Below are positions 34,754 through 42,672 of a DNA stretch of 64,000 nt, piece after piece. The first letter of the stretch is position 1. Every line of letters starts with the position of its first letter. The notes under the pieces were generated by a model, which was given only the letters and a program-made list of their open reading frames with translations, had not been told where the DNA came from and made no database searches. Source of the DNA: Aphanocapsa lilacina HA4352-LM1 (lineage in GTDB: Bacteria > Cyanobacteriota > Cyanobacteriia > Gloeobacterales > Gloeobacteraceae); NCBI GenBank assembly GCA_019359725.1, contig JAHHGR010000015.1:1-64000 (forward strand), written 5' to 3'. The position numbers and the translations under genes are program-made.

Positions 34754-36615
34754 AGTGTCACCTCCGCCTCGCGACGCGACAACAGCCGCATCGCCTGCCG
34801 GTCCTCCTGCAGATGGGGTGCGACTTTTTCCCAACTCACCAGCCCACCGTGGCGGCGCTCGGCGTCGAGCATCCAGGCGGCGGTGCGCCGGTAGGTCTGC
34901 TGGTGCTGAACCTCGGCGGCTGCCAACAACTCAAAGACGGTGATCTCGGGGCGCAAAAAGTGCTCAGCCAGGGCCGGTACATAGATAGCCTCGGTGAGAG
35001 GAACGCGGTCGGCCAGATAGCCCAACAGCGGTCCTTCGCTGCGGCAGGTGCCCCGGCCGCAGCCGGGACCGGGCCGCCGCCATAGTCGGATTTGCCATTG
35101 CAATGCCTCGCGCAGAGGCTCCGGTACCGCTTCGACGATTGAACAGTGGGGGCAAACCCGCGGCAGGAGTCTCTGGCAGTACACATAGCCGGTGGTCGAG
35201 ACGAAGGCGGCGATCTGGGCGTGGCCGTCGCGCTCCGATTCGCCGCGCAGCAAGTTGCGCAGCCGCTCGGTAAAGCGCACTGCCCGGTTGGTGTGCAGTG
35301 TGGTGAGCACCAGTTTGCCGTTGGCGAATCCGAGAATGCGTTGGGCGGTGTCGCGGTCGTTGATTTCTCCGAAGATGATGTCGCCCGGGTCGTTGCGCGT
35401 GGCAAAACGCGACCAGCCCAACCAGTCGTTCTGCTCGGTGACTTCGTATTGGAAAATGCCCTCGATCAGCCGTTCGATGGGGCTTTCGAAGCTGTGCACA
35501 TGGTGGCCGCGGCGGGCGCGCAGCAATCCGACATTCTGCAGCAGCATCGACTTGCCGGAGTTCATCGAACCTGCCACCAGGCTGATGGCCGTCTCCAGAT
35601 CCAACAGACACAGCATCTCGGTGTCGGCGATGCGCTCCATCTCGCTTAAGACCTGTTCGGGCGGCTCCTCCTGGGTAGGCCACAAGCCGGTGATGCTGCG
35701 GTAGATGCGCGGGTGCAAGTTCATGCGCTCCAGGGGAATAAACCCCGCCTGGCTGATCACCCGCAAGCCGATTTCCCAGTCGCCGCCGTCGCCGGGACCG
35801 AGGGGCGCCATCACGAGGCGCATCGTCTGCAACTGGCCGCTGCGATCGGCCAGGGTGACGTTGCCGTACTGGATGCGCCGCTGGGAAATTTCGCAGTCGG
35901 CCGCCGAGGCGAGGCGGGCGAACATCTGACGGCCGCGGCCTTCGAGATCGACGCTTCCCCAATCGAGTTCGCCGATTTCTTCGCTGATAAGCACGCGCTC
36001 CTCGCCGATATGGGCAGCGACGTGGGCGCACCGGCCGCCGCGGGTAAAAAGCCGTACATCGGACGCTTCGTAGGCCAGCAGCACTTCGTAAAGCTGAATA
36101 ATCAGGCTGTCGGCGGGCGACTCGCCCCAGCGGAGAATCTTGTCCGCCGATTTGGCGGAGGTGGCCTGCAGCGTGGCCTGGCTGCCGCTTGCAATCTGGC
36201 GGCGCAACAGGTTGAACAACTCGATTTTCTCTGGGACATAGACCGGTAGCGCCTGCAGTTCGGCCTGCTCAGCGACCGTGAGGGGGCTTACGGTGAGCAC
36301 CGAGCGGCGGCCTCCGTGGGGGATGACCAGATGCCCGAGGCTCGCCCAGTTCTTCTCGATTTGCTGCATTTCGATTTGATCGATCTGCTCTGCACGCACG
36401 ATCCCATCCACCGAAAAGAAGACGGCGGCGCACTGATCCCAGAAGCGCTTTTCATCGGCTACCTGCTGACAGGCAACCTGAAAAAAGCGCGTACCACTGG
36501 TGCGGTAGAGTTCTTCAAGAACCTGGCGTTCGGTCTCGCCGGTACTCACCGCGCCAATGAAGCGTTCGATACGATTGTGAGTTCGGGCAGGTGGGGAACT
36601 TTTCACGGCTGTCAC
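34750..36615 (-). CDS. GspE/PilB-superfamily secretion ATPase, divergent
   Basis: This 621-residue protein has an N-terminal region of about 300 residues, then a RecA-like core with Walker A SLVAGSMNSGKSMLLQNVGL near residue 350, an Asp-box-like FESPIERLIEG, Walker B GDIIFGEINDRDTAQ, and the His-box-like KLVLTTLHTNRAVRFTERLR. A CxxC...CxxxxC zinc module follows (VCPHCSIVEA, GPGCGRGTCRSEG). Order and content match GspE. The canonical GPTGSGKTT is replaced by GSMNSGKSM, and the Walker B VGEIRD by FGEIND. Its ATG overlaps the secretin stop. Confidence 0.85.
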   Translation of the reverse strand: MTAVKSSPPARTHNRIERFIGAVSTGETERQVLEELYRTSGTRFFQVACQQVADEKRFWDQCAAVFFSVDGIVRAEQIDQIEMQQIEKNWASLGHLVIPHGGRRSVLTVSPLTVAEQAELQALPVYVPEKIELFNLLRRQIASGSQATLQATSAKSADKILRWGESPADSLIIQLYEVLLAYEASDVRLFTRGGRCAHVAAHIGEERVLISEEIGELDWGSVDLEGRGRQMFARLASAADCEISQRRIQYGNVTLADRSGQLQTMRLVMAPLGPGDGGDWEIGLRVISQAGFIPLERMNLHPRIYRSITGLWPTQEEPPEQVLSEMERIADTEMLCLLDLETAISLVAGSMNSGKSMLLQNVGLLRARRGHHVHSFESPIERLIEGIFQYEVTEQNDWLGWSRFATRNDPGDIIFGEINDRDTAQRILGFANGKLVLTTLHTNRAVRFTERLRNLLRGESERDGHAQIAAFVSTTGYVYCQRLLPRVCPHCSIVEAVPEPLREALQWQIRLWRRPGPGCGRGTCRSEGPLLGYLADRVPLTEAIYVPALAEHFLRPEITVFELLAAAEVQHQQTYRRTAAWMLDAERRHGGLVSWEKVAPHLQEDRQAMRLLSRREAEVTL

Positions 36616-38000
36616 TTGAGCGGCGTGATCCCGGAGGTGGGTTTGTGGCTGGCAAATTCGGGGGGCAGGTTGCGGGGACTGTCGGCGGCGGGAGCTTGCG
36701 CTTCGAGCAATTCCGCCCCAGCGAGGGGCTGTTCCTGGATGACCGGCTCGATCATCACCAGCAGCCGCTGGTCCTTGACCACCCGGTTGGAGGACTTGAA
36801 CAGATCTCCCAAAATTGGAATGGCGCTCAGCACCGGCACCCGGTACTCGATATTCGCTTCGTCGTGGCGGGTGATCCCACCCAGCAGGGCGACGCCGCCG
36901 CTGTCGAGGCGCAAATTTGGGATATCGATGGAGTTGGTATTGATTACCAGACCCTCCCCGGATCCCTGGGGATCGGAAAAATCGCCGCGCACCGAGATGG
37001 CGACCTGCTTTTTGGAGGGCAGGACCATCGGGGTGAGGTTGAGGGTGGTGCGGGCGTTGATCGCCTGGGTAGAACTGAGGGCAGTGCCGTTGGAGACGAT
37101 GGTCTGGGGAATGCGAAACTGAACATTCTGGCTGATGGTCGCCGTCTCGCCGTCGCTGACCACCAGTTGTTGATCGATAAGCGTCTGCAGGGCGTTGACC
37201 TGCTGAAGCAGCTGCAACTGTAGAACAATGTTTGCAAATGTCAGAGTGAGGGCAGAGCGGTTGGGCAGTACGCCGTTGTTGCCCAGAGGGGCGGTGCTCA
37301 AAGCTCCGGCCCCGGCCGCAAGCCCCGAGTACTGTGGAAACGCGCTGCCTCCCAACGCCCCGCCGCTGCCGAGATCCAGGCCGAAGCGGCCCATCGCCAC
37401 CGGACGGCCGAAGGCGTCGTACGAACCGGAGGTGATCCCGGTGCCCAGGCTGAGGCCGCGTTCATTGGCGACGCTGTCGTTGACCAACAGCACCCGCAGC
37501 CGGATGACCACCTGGGCGGGAGCACTCAGCTTGTCGGAGACATAAATAATGTTGCGGCTAGCCCGAGAGCGAAAGGCCCGAAAGCCGATGATTTCAAGGA
37601 TTTCCTTGAGTTGGGCGTAAGCGTCGAGGCCCTGAAGGTTGCTGAAGCTGAGATTAAACTGCGATGGCAGCGGGATGTCGATGCGTTTGCCGCGGGGATT
37701 GGGGTTGGCAAGGCCGGGGGTATTGGAGGTGGTGTTGACGACATTATTGCCGGAGTAAACGTCCCCTTCGGGCCGGGACTGTTCATTGGGCGCCTCCGTT
37801 CCCGTGGCGGCTCGCCCCTGGCCCCGTTCGATGAACACCACCGTCAGGCCCGCCTGGGAGGCCAGATCCTGGATGAAGTCCCGGGCGGAGACATTGCTTT
37901 GGGCTGAGAGGTTGAAGGTGCTGCTCTGGGCGCAGGCCGGAGCGCCCGCGAGCAAAACCACCAGTGCCCCGGTTACCAGAGGTAAGGTGCGAATGTGCAT
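36612..38000 (-). CDS. Short secretin (GspD/PilQ family)
   Basis: This 462-residue protein has a signal peptide (LPLVTGALVVLLAGAPACAQ), an N-domain with FIQDLASQAGLTVVFIERGQ, a central NLQGLDAYAQLKEILEIIGF repeat, and a secretin C-domain: GETATISQNVQFRIPQTIVS, SGGVALLGGITRHDEANI, YRVPVLSAIPILGDLFKSSN and LLVMIEPVIQEQPL. Secretins form the outer-membrane channel. It is shorter than cyanobacterial PilQ and lacks the usual N-terminal AMIN domain; a separate AMIN-like protein is encoded divergently at 41284. The start lies 10 bp after the GspC-like stop. Confidence 0.9.
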   Translation of the reverse strand: MHIRTLPLVTGALVVLLAGAPACAQSSTFNLSAQSNVSARDFIQDLASQAGLTVVFIERGQGRAATGTEAPNEQSRPEGDVYSGNNVVNTTSNTPGLANPNPRGKRIDIPLPSQFNLSFSNLQGLDAYAQLKEILEIIGFRAFRSRASRNIIYVSDKLSAPAQVVIRLRVLLVNDSVANERGLSLGTGITSGSYDAFGRPVAMGRFGLDLGSGGALGGSAFPQYSGLAAGAGALSTAPLGNNGVLPNRSALTLTFANIVLQLQLLQQVNALQTLIDQQLVVSDGETATISQNVQFRIPQTIVSNGTALSSTQAINARTTLNLTPMVLPSKKQVAISVRGDFSDPQGSGEGLVINTNSIDIPNLRLDSGGVALLGGITRHDEANIEYRVPVLSAIPILGDLFKSSNRVVKDQRLLVMIEPVIQEQPLAGAELLEAQAPAADSPRNLPPEFASHKPTSGITPLK

Positions 38001-38010
38001 GGGGTTGGGG

Positions 38011-38868
38011 TCAATAAAGGGGTGTGATTTGCTCTGGGCTGGGGACGGGCGGTGGCACAGACGATTCGAGCCGGGCGAATGCTTCCGGGGGGCTGCCGGT
38101 GGTTGCCACGCTGCTCACCAGACTGAGTTCCACCGCCCGGCCGTCCGCCTGGCGCACTCGCACGCTATAGCGGCCCAGGCTGGTATGCGCCGAGACCACG
38201 GTGACGGAGCGTGGGCCGCTCTGGCCGGGAGCGAGTTGCACCCGTTCGCCTTCGACCTCAAGCAGTACCACCCGCTCGTTGCCGCCAATCAGGGCCATTT
38301 TTGTCTGGCCGGCCTCCTGGGAGGGGCGCACCGGCGGCGGCAAGGGCGTAACACGATTCAGGGAGGGAGGGGCGGCAAGGGGCGGCAAAGGGGGCAGTTG
38401 GCGCACCGGCGGCGGCAGCATCTGGGCAAAGCGCGGGGGCGGCGGCGGGGGCGGCAGGGTCAGGACCGGCCGGGGAGGACCCTCCTGTTCTTCAAGTAGT
38501 TGTTCGATACTGGTCTGCACCTCAGCACCTTTGCGGGCGGCTTCGCTTTGCACGGAGTTTGCGGTGCGCTCGATTTGTCGGTCGAGGGTGTGCCGTTGGC
38601 GGACCAGCCACCAGTCTTGGGCAAGGGCGTACCCCCCGCCCGCCAGGAGCAGCATACCCGCGAGCACGAACAGCACCGGTCTTTGCCACTGCCGGGGGCG
38701 CACCGGCTCGATGCCGTCCCACTCCGGGTCCGGTACGAGCGGTTCGCTCGCCGCAGCGTCGCGCCCACTCAGCAAGGGGGCAATACTCGGCTCCGATGAC
38801 TCTGGGATAAAACCCGCCTGTGAAGGCGAATCGAACCGTTTTTTCCACTGTTCGCGCAAAAATGTCAT
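38011..38868 (-). CDS. GspC/PilP-like bitopic protein
   Basis: This 285-residue protein has a cytoplasmic N-terminal segment of about 65 residues, one TM helix (RPVLFVLAGMLLLAGGGYAL), a coiled stretch, a long proline-rich linker (LPPPPPPPRF and similar), and a small C-terminal beta domain: ALIGGNERVVLLEVEGERVQ and VSAHTSLGRYSVRVRQADGR. This is the layout of GspC and PilP, which link the inner-membrane platform to the secretin. It precedes the secretin, as gspC precedes gspD. ATG 38868 overlaps the preceding stop (ATGA). Confidence 0.72.
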   Translation of the reverse strand: MTFLREQWKKRFDSPSQAGFIPESSEPSIAPLLSGRDAAASEPLVPDPEWDGIEPVRPRQWQRPVLFVLAGMLLLAGGGYALAQDWWLVRQRHTLDRQIERTANSVQSEAARKGAEVQTSIEQLLEEQEGPPRPVLTLPPPPPPPRFAQMLPPPVRQLPPLPPLAAPPSLNRVTPLPPPVRPSQEAGQTKMALIGGNERVVLLEVEGERVQLAPGQSGPRSVTVVSAHTSLGRYSVRVRQADGRAVELSLVSSVATTGSPPEAFARLESSVPPPVPSPEQITPLY

Positions 38869-39503
38869 GGTGATTCACCTGTCATCTGGTGAGCATCGGG
38901 ACGGCGGCTACCGGGGCAGACCCGTCCCTGGGAGCATTGGCGCCCCTGCGGCTCGCAGCAAAGAACGGCTTCTGGATAATTGAGCAAAATGTGGTGCCAG
39001 AGCGAGCCGGGTTGCGCCACCCGATAGCGGCTCGACAACGGAAGCGGCTCGACCCCCAGCGACTGCAGGTAGTCGTGGCGGTAGCGGGCGAGGCCCAAAC
39101 CGAAGGTGCGTCTGGAGCGTTGTAGCCGCTCGATGCAGTTGCGCACCCTGGCCATATTTTGAGGATCGATATCGGGGTGCACCAGCGTCAGCAGTCGCAC
39201 CTCCGGCTCACCGGGGATGGCACTCTGGTTGCTGATGAGGGCCAGTTCCTCCGCCTGAATCACAAGCAGGTCGCCGCGTTCGAGCCAGCGGGTGCGCCAG
39301 AGGCGAAAAATATGCATCAAAAGCGTATCTTCTGCGTAGCTGCGGCCCCCGGCCACCCGTGCTCCCACGACCACATCCTGCAGATGGATGGGCGGCCGTT
39401 CCGGATGCAATTCGACATGGGGCGGTTGTTCGCCCTGCAGACTGCCCTCAACGATAAACCATCCCTCCGTCGCCCGGATGATCAAGCGCCCTACCTTGGT
39501 CAT
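38865..39503 (-). CDS. Unknown protein of the secretion-like operon
   Basis: This 212-residue protein without signal peptide or TM begins as a beta-rich domain: GRLIIRATEGWFIVEGSLQG, then PPIHLQDVVVGARVAGG and WLERGDLLVIQAEEL. A charged C terminus with four cysteines (AVLCCEPQGRQC, CPGSRRPD) follows. No known family is recognised. It lies 4 bp after the first gene of the operon and overlaps the GspC-like gene by 4 nt, so it is probably a cytoplasmic component specific to this system. Confidence 0.7.
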   Translation of the reverse strand: MTKVGRLIIRATEGWFIVEGSLQGEQPPHVELHPERPPIHLQDVVVGARVAGGRSYAEDTLLMHIFRLWRTRWLERGDLLVIQAEELALISNQSAIPGEPEVRLLTLVHPDIDPQNMARVRNCIERLQRSRRTFGLGLARYRHDYLQSLGVEPLPLSSRYRVAQPGSLWHHILLNYPEAVLCCEPQGRQCSQGRVCPGSRRPDAHQMTGESP

Positions 39504-39507
39504 AGCC

Positions 39508-40302
39508 TTACACCGAAGCTTGGACGTCGTACCAGGCCGCCTGACGGGCGGCCTCCGCGAGCATGCCCGCGGTCATACCCGCACTGGTCAGATACGTACC
39601 GACATAAGCCTCGAAGCTGGCGCTTTTAGGATCGAGGTGGGCGGCTTTTTCTAAGAAGCGCTGTAGCCTTGGAAACTGGCGCAGCTTACCGCGGTGGCGA
39701 ACGATAGCGTCGAGATCGGTGCCGGCACCCAGGCGGGGCTCGACGCTCAAAGGTTCGCTGGCCGGACGCAAGGGTAAAGCCGGGACCACGGCGGTCGGTG
39801 CTGTCGCATCCATGGCGAGCCCGGGTCGGGCAACTGTGACGAGTGTATCGGCGCGCACCGCGAGCGGGGCCACCGCAGGATCGACGTTGACCCGCGGCAC
39901 TTCGATGGTCGCGGGCTGCTCCGCGACCACCCCACCGGGCAGTACCGTGGGTGTCGAAGGTTCCGGGGGCGCCTGAGCCGCAGAGTGGCGCACCGAGCGC
40001 AATTGGGCCAACTCGCCCCTGAGGCGGTCGATAATCGCCTGCTGCTCCTGGTCACGGCGGACCATCAACTCGATGATCCGCGCCTCGCTCATCAGCAACT
40101 CTTCGCGGCGCACCGCCTGCTCCGGCCCAAAATACTGGCTTGCCGGATTGGTCTTGAAGATGCCATGCTTTTCGAGCACCTCCAGCCACCGCGCCTGGGC
40201 GGGATTGAGATCTTTAAATCGCGAGGGAGTCGCAGCAGGCGGCGGCGTCTGAAGGCTCGCCACCTGTGGGGGCTCGGGGGGCAGCGGAAGGATAGGCGCC
40301 AT
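39508..40302 (-). CDS. Unknown coiled-coil protein, first gene of the secretion-like operon
   Basis: This 264-residue protein has a proline-rich N terminus, a conserved-looking region FKDLNPAQARWLEVLEKHGI FKTN, and a coiled coil (EARIIELMVRRDQEQQAIID). A low-complexity Pro/Val/Ala linker and a C-terminal helical domain (KLRQFPRLQRFLEKAAHLDP; FEAYVGTYLTSAGMTAGMLA) follow. There is no signal peptide or TM. Start ATG 40302 follows CAGGAG at good spacing; the longer track ORF is not supported. No family is recognised. It is the promoter-proximal gene of the ten-gene operon. Confidence 0.7.
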   Translation of the reverse strand: MAPILPLPPEPPQVASLQTPPPAATPSRFKDLNPAQARWLEVLEKHGIFKTNPASQYFGPEQAVRREELLMSEARIIELMVRRDQEQQAIIDRLRGELAQLRSVRHSAAQAPPEPSTPTVLPGGVVAEQPATIEVPRVNVDPAVAPLAVRADTLVTVARPGLAMDATAPTAVVPALPLRPASEPLSVEPRLGAGTDLDAIVRHRGKLRQFPRLQRFLEKAAHLDPKSASFEAYVGTYLTSAGMTAGMLAEAARQAAWYDVQASV

Positions 40303-40346
40303 GTCTACTCCTGAGGAATTTGCCCTGTCTGGGATGCAATGTCCGG

Positions 40347-40375
40347 ATTGTGACAAATTTCCCACGTGTGGTCAA
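40347..40375 (-). promoter_or_regulatory. Promoter of the secretion-like operon
   Basis: On the minus strand TTGACC (40375-40370) and CACAAT (40352-40347) are separated by exactly 17 bp, about 45 bp before the ATG of the first operon gene. This is the only strong sigma-70 candidate found upstream of the ten genes. No matching promoter was found for the divergent pair. Confidence 0.6.
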
Positions 40376-40492
40376 GGGCTGGATCAAGTTTTTCCGGTAT
40401 CGATGGTTGTCCAGGTGCCACACACTCCCGGCGGTAGCCGATCTTGCCTGCGGCAATATTTTGGTAAGGTGGTGGCAGCGCGATAGCTTGTG

Positions 40493-41287
40493 ATGTATCC
40501 CTGGGAAAAACCAGTCAGTTCTTCTTCGGAGGCGGACATTGGCTCCATCGAGGATCCGTCCGAGAGCTACCCCTGGCTTAAACCGGCGGCTTCGGCGGAG
40601 GCGCTGACCGCCTTTGAGGAGGAATCCACAGCGGCGCGCTCCCCGGACGAAGAACGTCTGCTCGAACAGATTGCCGCCAACGTGCCTGTAGCCTTGAACC
40701 GGCCGGCGAGTGTGAGTTACAGCGAGCCGGATAGGCCCAACTGGTTGCCCCTGGTCAGGGTACTGCTCGGTGCCATCCTGGTGGGGGCACTGGCGGTCTG
40801 GTGGTTGCGCCCGGACCCGTCCGAGCCTGTGGTGCTGCCGTCTGGCCCCGCGCCAAAAACGCCCCCGGCGGGCGCTCCATCCCCGACCGGAGCTGCACAG
40901 CAACCCCCGGTGGCTGTGCTCATTGAACCGTCTCCGACGCGGCCGCTCGTCGAAAAGACCCTCAAAGACGGCGGCCGGACGAATCCCTTTGGCAGCGCCC
41001 TGCCTGAAGCAGCTCCCCCAAGACCGCCCGAGAATTTGCCGCCTGTCCCGGTGATCCGCACCCCGCCCCCGCTGCCTCCGGCCCCGCCGGTGCTGAATTT
41101 GGTGAGCCTCGCAGTCTCGGCTAGCAGCCGGGCGGCATTCATTCAGGTCACTGGCGCAGGAAGCGAGCCCAGTTACCACGAGGTGACCGTGGGCGATACG
41201 GTGGCGGGTTGGCGGGTTGTCGAAATTACGCGGGAGCGGGTGCGACTGACCCAGGGCAGCAAAAAGCAGACCCTGCTTGCCCAATGA
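40493..41287 (+). CDS. PilP/GspC-like bitopic protein of divergent pair
   Basis: This 264-residue protein has a cytoplasmic N terminus (YPWEKP and SYPWLKP motifs), one TM helix (LVRVLLGAILVGALAVWWLR) and a proline-rich linker. The segment RTNPFGSALPEA recalls the PilP DPF motif. A C-terminal HR-like beta domain follows: ASSRAAFIQVTGAGSEPSYH, EVTVGDTVAGWRVVEI and RVRLTQGSKKQTLL. The plan is the same as the 38011 protein. ATG 40493 is preferred over the overlapping GTG 40490. Its stop overlaps the next ATG (ATGA). Confidence 0.75.
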   Translation: MYPWEKPVSSSSEADIGSIEDPSESYPWLKPAASAEALTAFEEESTAARSPDEERLLEQIAANVPVALNRPASVSYSEPDRPNWLPLVRVLLGAILVGALAVWWLRPDPSEPVVLPSGPAPKTPPAGAPSPTGAAQQPPVAVLIEPSPTRPLVEKTLKDGGRTNPFGSALPEAAPPRPPENLPPVPVIRTPPPLPPAPPVLNLVSLAVSASSRAAFIQVTGAGSEPSYHEVTVGDTVAGWRVVEITRERVRLTQGSKKQTLLAQ

Positions 41288-41907
41288 AACGCATTGCGGC
41301 CCTTGTGCTGGCGCTGGCGGCCCTGGCGACCCCGGCAGCGGCGGCTCCCCTGGCCCAGATTGAGCCGGTGGAGGACGAGAAAGAAAGGATGATTCGCATC
41401 AGTGCCCAGGGGCCACTGCCCTTCGAGGTACTCGCAAAATCGGCCTCCTCGTTGGTGCTGTTTTTGCCCCGCGCCGAATTGGGCAATGCCCCGGCCCTCT
41501 TGTCGCTTGCGCCTTTGGCAGATCTGACGCTGGAGCAGAACCCCGTAGGGGTGCGGGTCAATTTCGAAAACCTGATGACGCCGTTTCTGGTGCGCGCGGG
41601 CAAAAAACCCGGCATCGTTGAGATCAGTTTTCCCAAGCCGCCCCCACCCCCCCCGCCGTCGGCCGCTCCCACACAGCAGGGGCGGCCCGGCACACCGGGG
41701 GCGCCGGGGCTGACCGGGGCTGCCGGTACCGCACAACGCACCGGCGTGCAGCCCGCAGGCACCCTGCAACCGTCGGATATCGAGCAGGGTCAGCTCACCG
41801 ACACTTCCCAGGTGGGCAAAGTTTCCGAAATCGCCGAGGAGGAACCGGATCCCCCCCGGCCGGGGATCGCTCCGGTGCCCCCGCGATCCAACCCGCCGCG
41901 ACCCTGA
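41284..41907 (+). CDS. Secreted AMIN-like protein
   Basis: This 207-residue protein has a clear signal peptide (RIAALVLALAALATPAAA). A domain of about 85 residues follows, with the AMIN pattern IRISAQGPLPFEVLAKSASS, LVLFLPRAEL and VGVRVNFENLMTPFLVRAG. The C-terminal region is low complexity, with a short Gly-X-Y run (GRPGTPGAPGLTGAAG) and Pro-rich tail. AMIN domains anchor PilQ and amidases to peptidoglycan or septa. Here the domain stands alone beside a secretin that lacks it. It overlaps the previous gene by 4 nt. Confidence 0.7.
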   Translation: MKRIAALVLALAALATPAAAAPLAQIEPVEDEKERMIRISAQGPLPFEVLAKSASSLVLFLPRAELGNAPALLSLAPLADLTLEQNPVGVRVNFENLMTPFLVRAGKKPGIVEISFPKPPPPPPPSAAPTQQGRPGTPGAPGLTGAAGTAQRTGVQPAGTLQPSDIEQGQLTDTSQVGKVSEIAEEEPDPPRPGIAPVPPRSNPPRP

Positions 41908-41913
41908 ACCCGC

Positions 41914-41933
41914 GCTGGCATAATAAAGCCAGC
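41914..41933. other. Small hairpin between AMIN-like and VOC genes
   Basis: GCTGGC and GCCAGC pair around an 8-nt A/T loop (ATAATAAA). The hairpin lies 7 bp past one stop and 16 bp before the next start. It could be a weak terminator, or the loop could contain a CATAAT-like -10 for the VOC gene. Confidence 0.35.
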
Positions 41934-41948
41934 ATTGGAAGATTTGCC

Positions 41949-42311
41949 GTGCAGATTGTTCGGGCTTTGCACACAGCGCTCTTAGTCAGCGATCTGAAGC
42001 GCGCCGAATATTTTTATGGAAACGTACTGGGTCTTGCCAAAGTCGAGCGCCCATTGCCCTTTGCCGGAGCCTGGTACCAGGTAGCCGACTACCAGATTCA
42101 CCTGATGACCGCCACGCAGTGTGTAGATGACCGCGTCGACCACGAGCGCTGGGGGCGCAACCGCCACGTGGCCTTTGCGGTGACTGATGTGCGGGCTGCC
42201 AAAGACCAATTGCTGCGACACGGCTATACGATCCAGATGAGCGCCTCGGGCCGGGCGGCGCTGTTTACCGAAGATCCCGACGGCAACCTCATCGAACTGA
42301 GCGAGATGTAA
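41949..42311 (+). CDS. VOC (glyoxalase/bleomycin resistance) superfamily protein
   Basis: This 120-residue single VOC module has a His near the start (VRALHTALLVSDLKRAEYFY), GLAKVERPLPFAGAWYQVAD, HLMTATQ, RHVAFAVTDVRAAKDQLLRH and the closing LFTEDPDGNLIELSE with the metal-binding Glu. Such proteins act as dimers on small electrophiles or antibiotics. The substrate is unknown. GTG start at 41949. Confidence 0.9.
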   Translation: MQIVRALHTALLVSDLKRAEYFYGNVLGLAKVERPLPFAGAWYQVADYQIHLMTATQCVDDRVDHERWGRNRHVAFAVTDVRAAKDQLLRHGYTIQMSASGRAALFTEDPDGNLIELSEM

Positions 42312-42325
42312 ACGGCTCCGACGAT

Positions 42326-42670
42326 GTGCTGGTAGAGTTTGATCGGTTTTTTGGCCTGGTGGCGCTCCTACCCATCACCGCCCAGGTTTTCGACCTTGCT
42401 ACAGAACTGCGAGCCCGCCAGGAGCTGAAGACGGCCGATGCGCTGCACCTGGCGACAGCCATAGTCCACGGCTGCACTGATTTCTGGACGAACGATCTGA
42501 GCCTTGGATCGGCAACGTCAACCCTTTCGGTTCGGGTGGTCCCTGAGAGCAAGTATCAGGCCATCGAGGTTTCCGGGCTGCCTGCCGCCCTCTGTGCAAC
42601 CGAAAACCGCTCTAAACGAAACGCTCTACCAGCAGTGGCAAATAACACAGGCCACAGCAACCGAGATTGA
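42326..42670 (+). pseudogene. PIN-domain (VapC-like) C-terminal remnant
   Basis: The frame reads FGLVALLPITAQVFDLATEL RARQELKTADALHLATAIVH then CTDFWTNDLSL, the second half of a VapC-type PIN domain with its last two acidic motifs. The first half with the essential DTN motif is absent. The C-terminal 35 residues past the PIN fold are not conserved-looking. No antitoxin gene is adjacent. It is probably a decayed toxin fragment. Confidence 0.75.
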
Positions 42671-42672
42671 CT

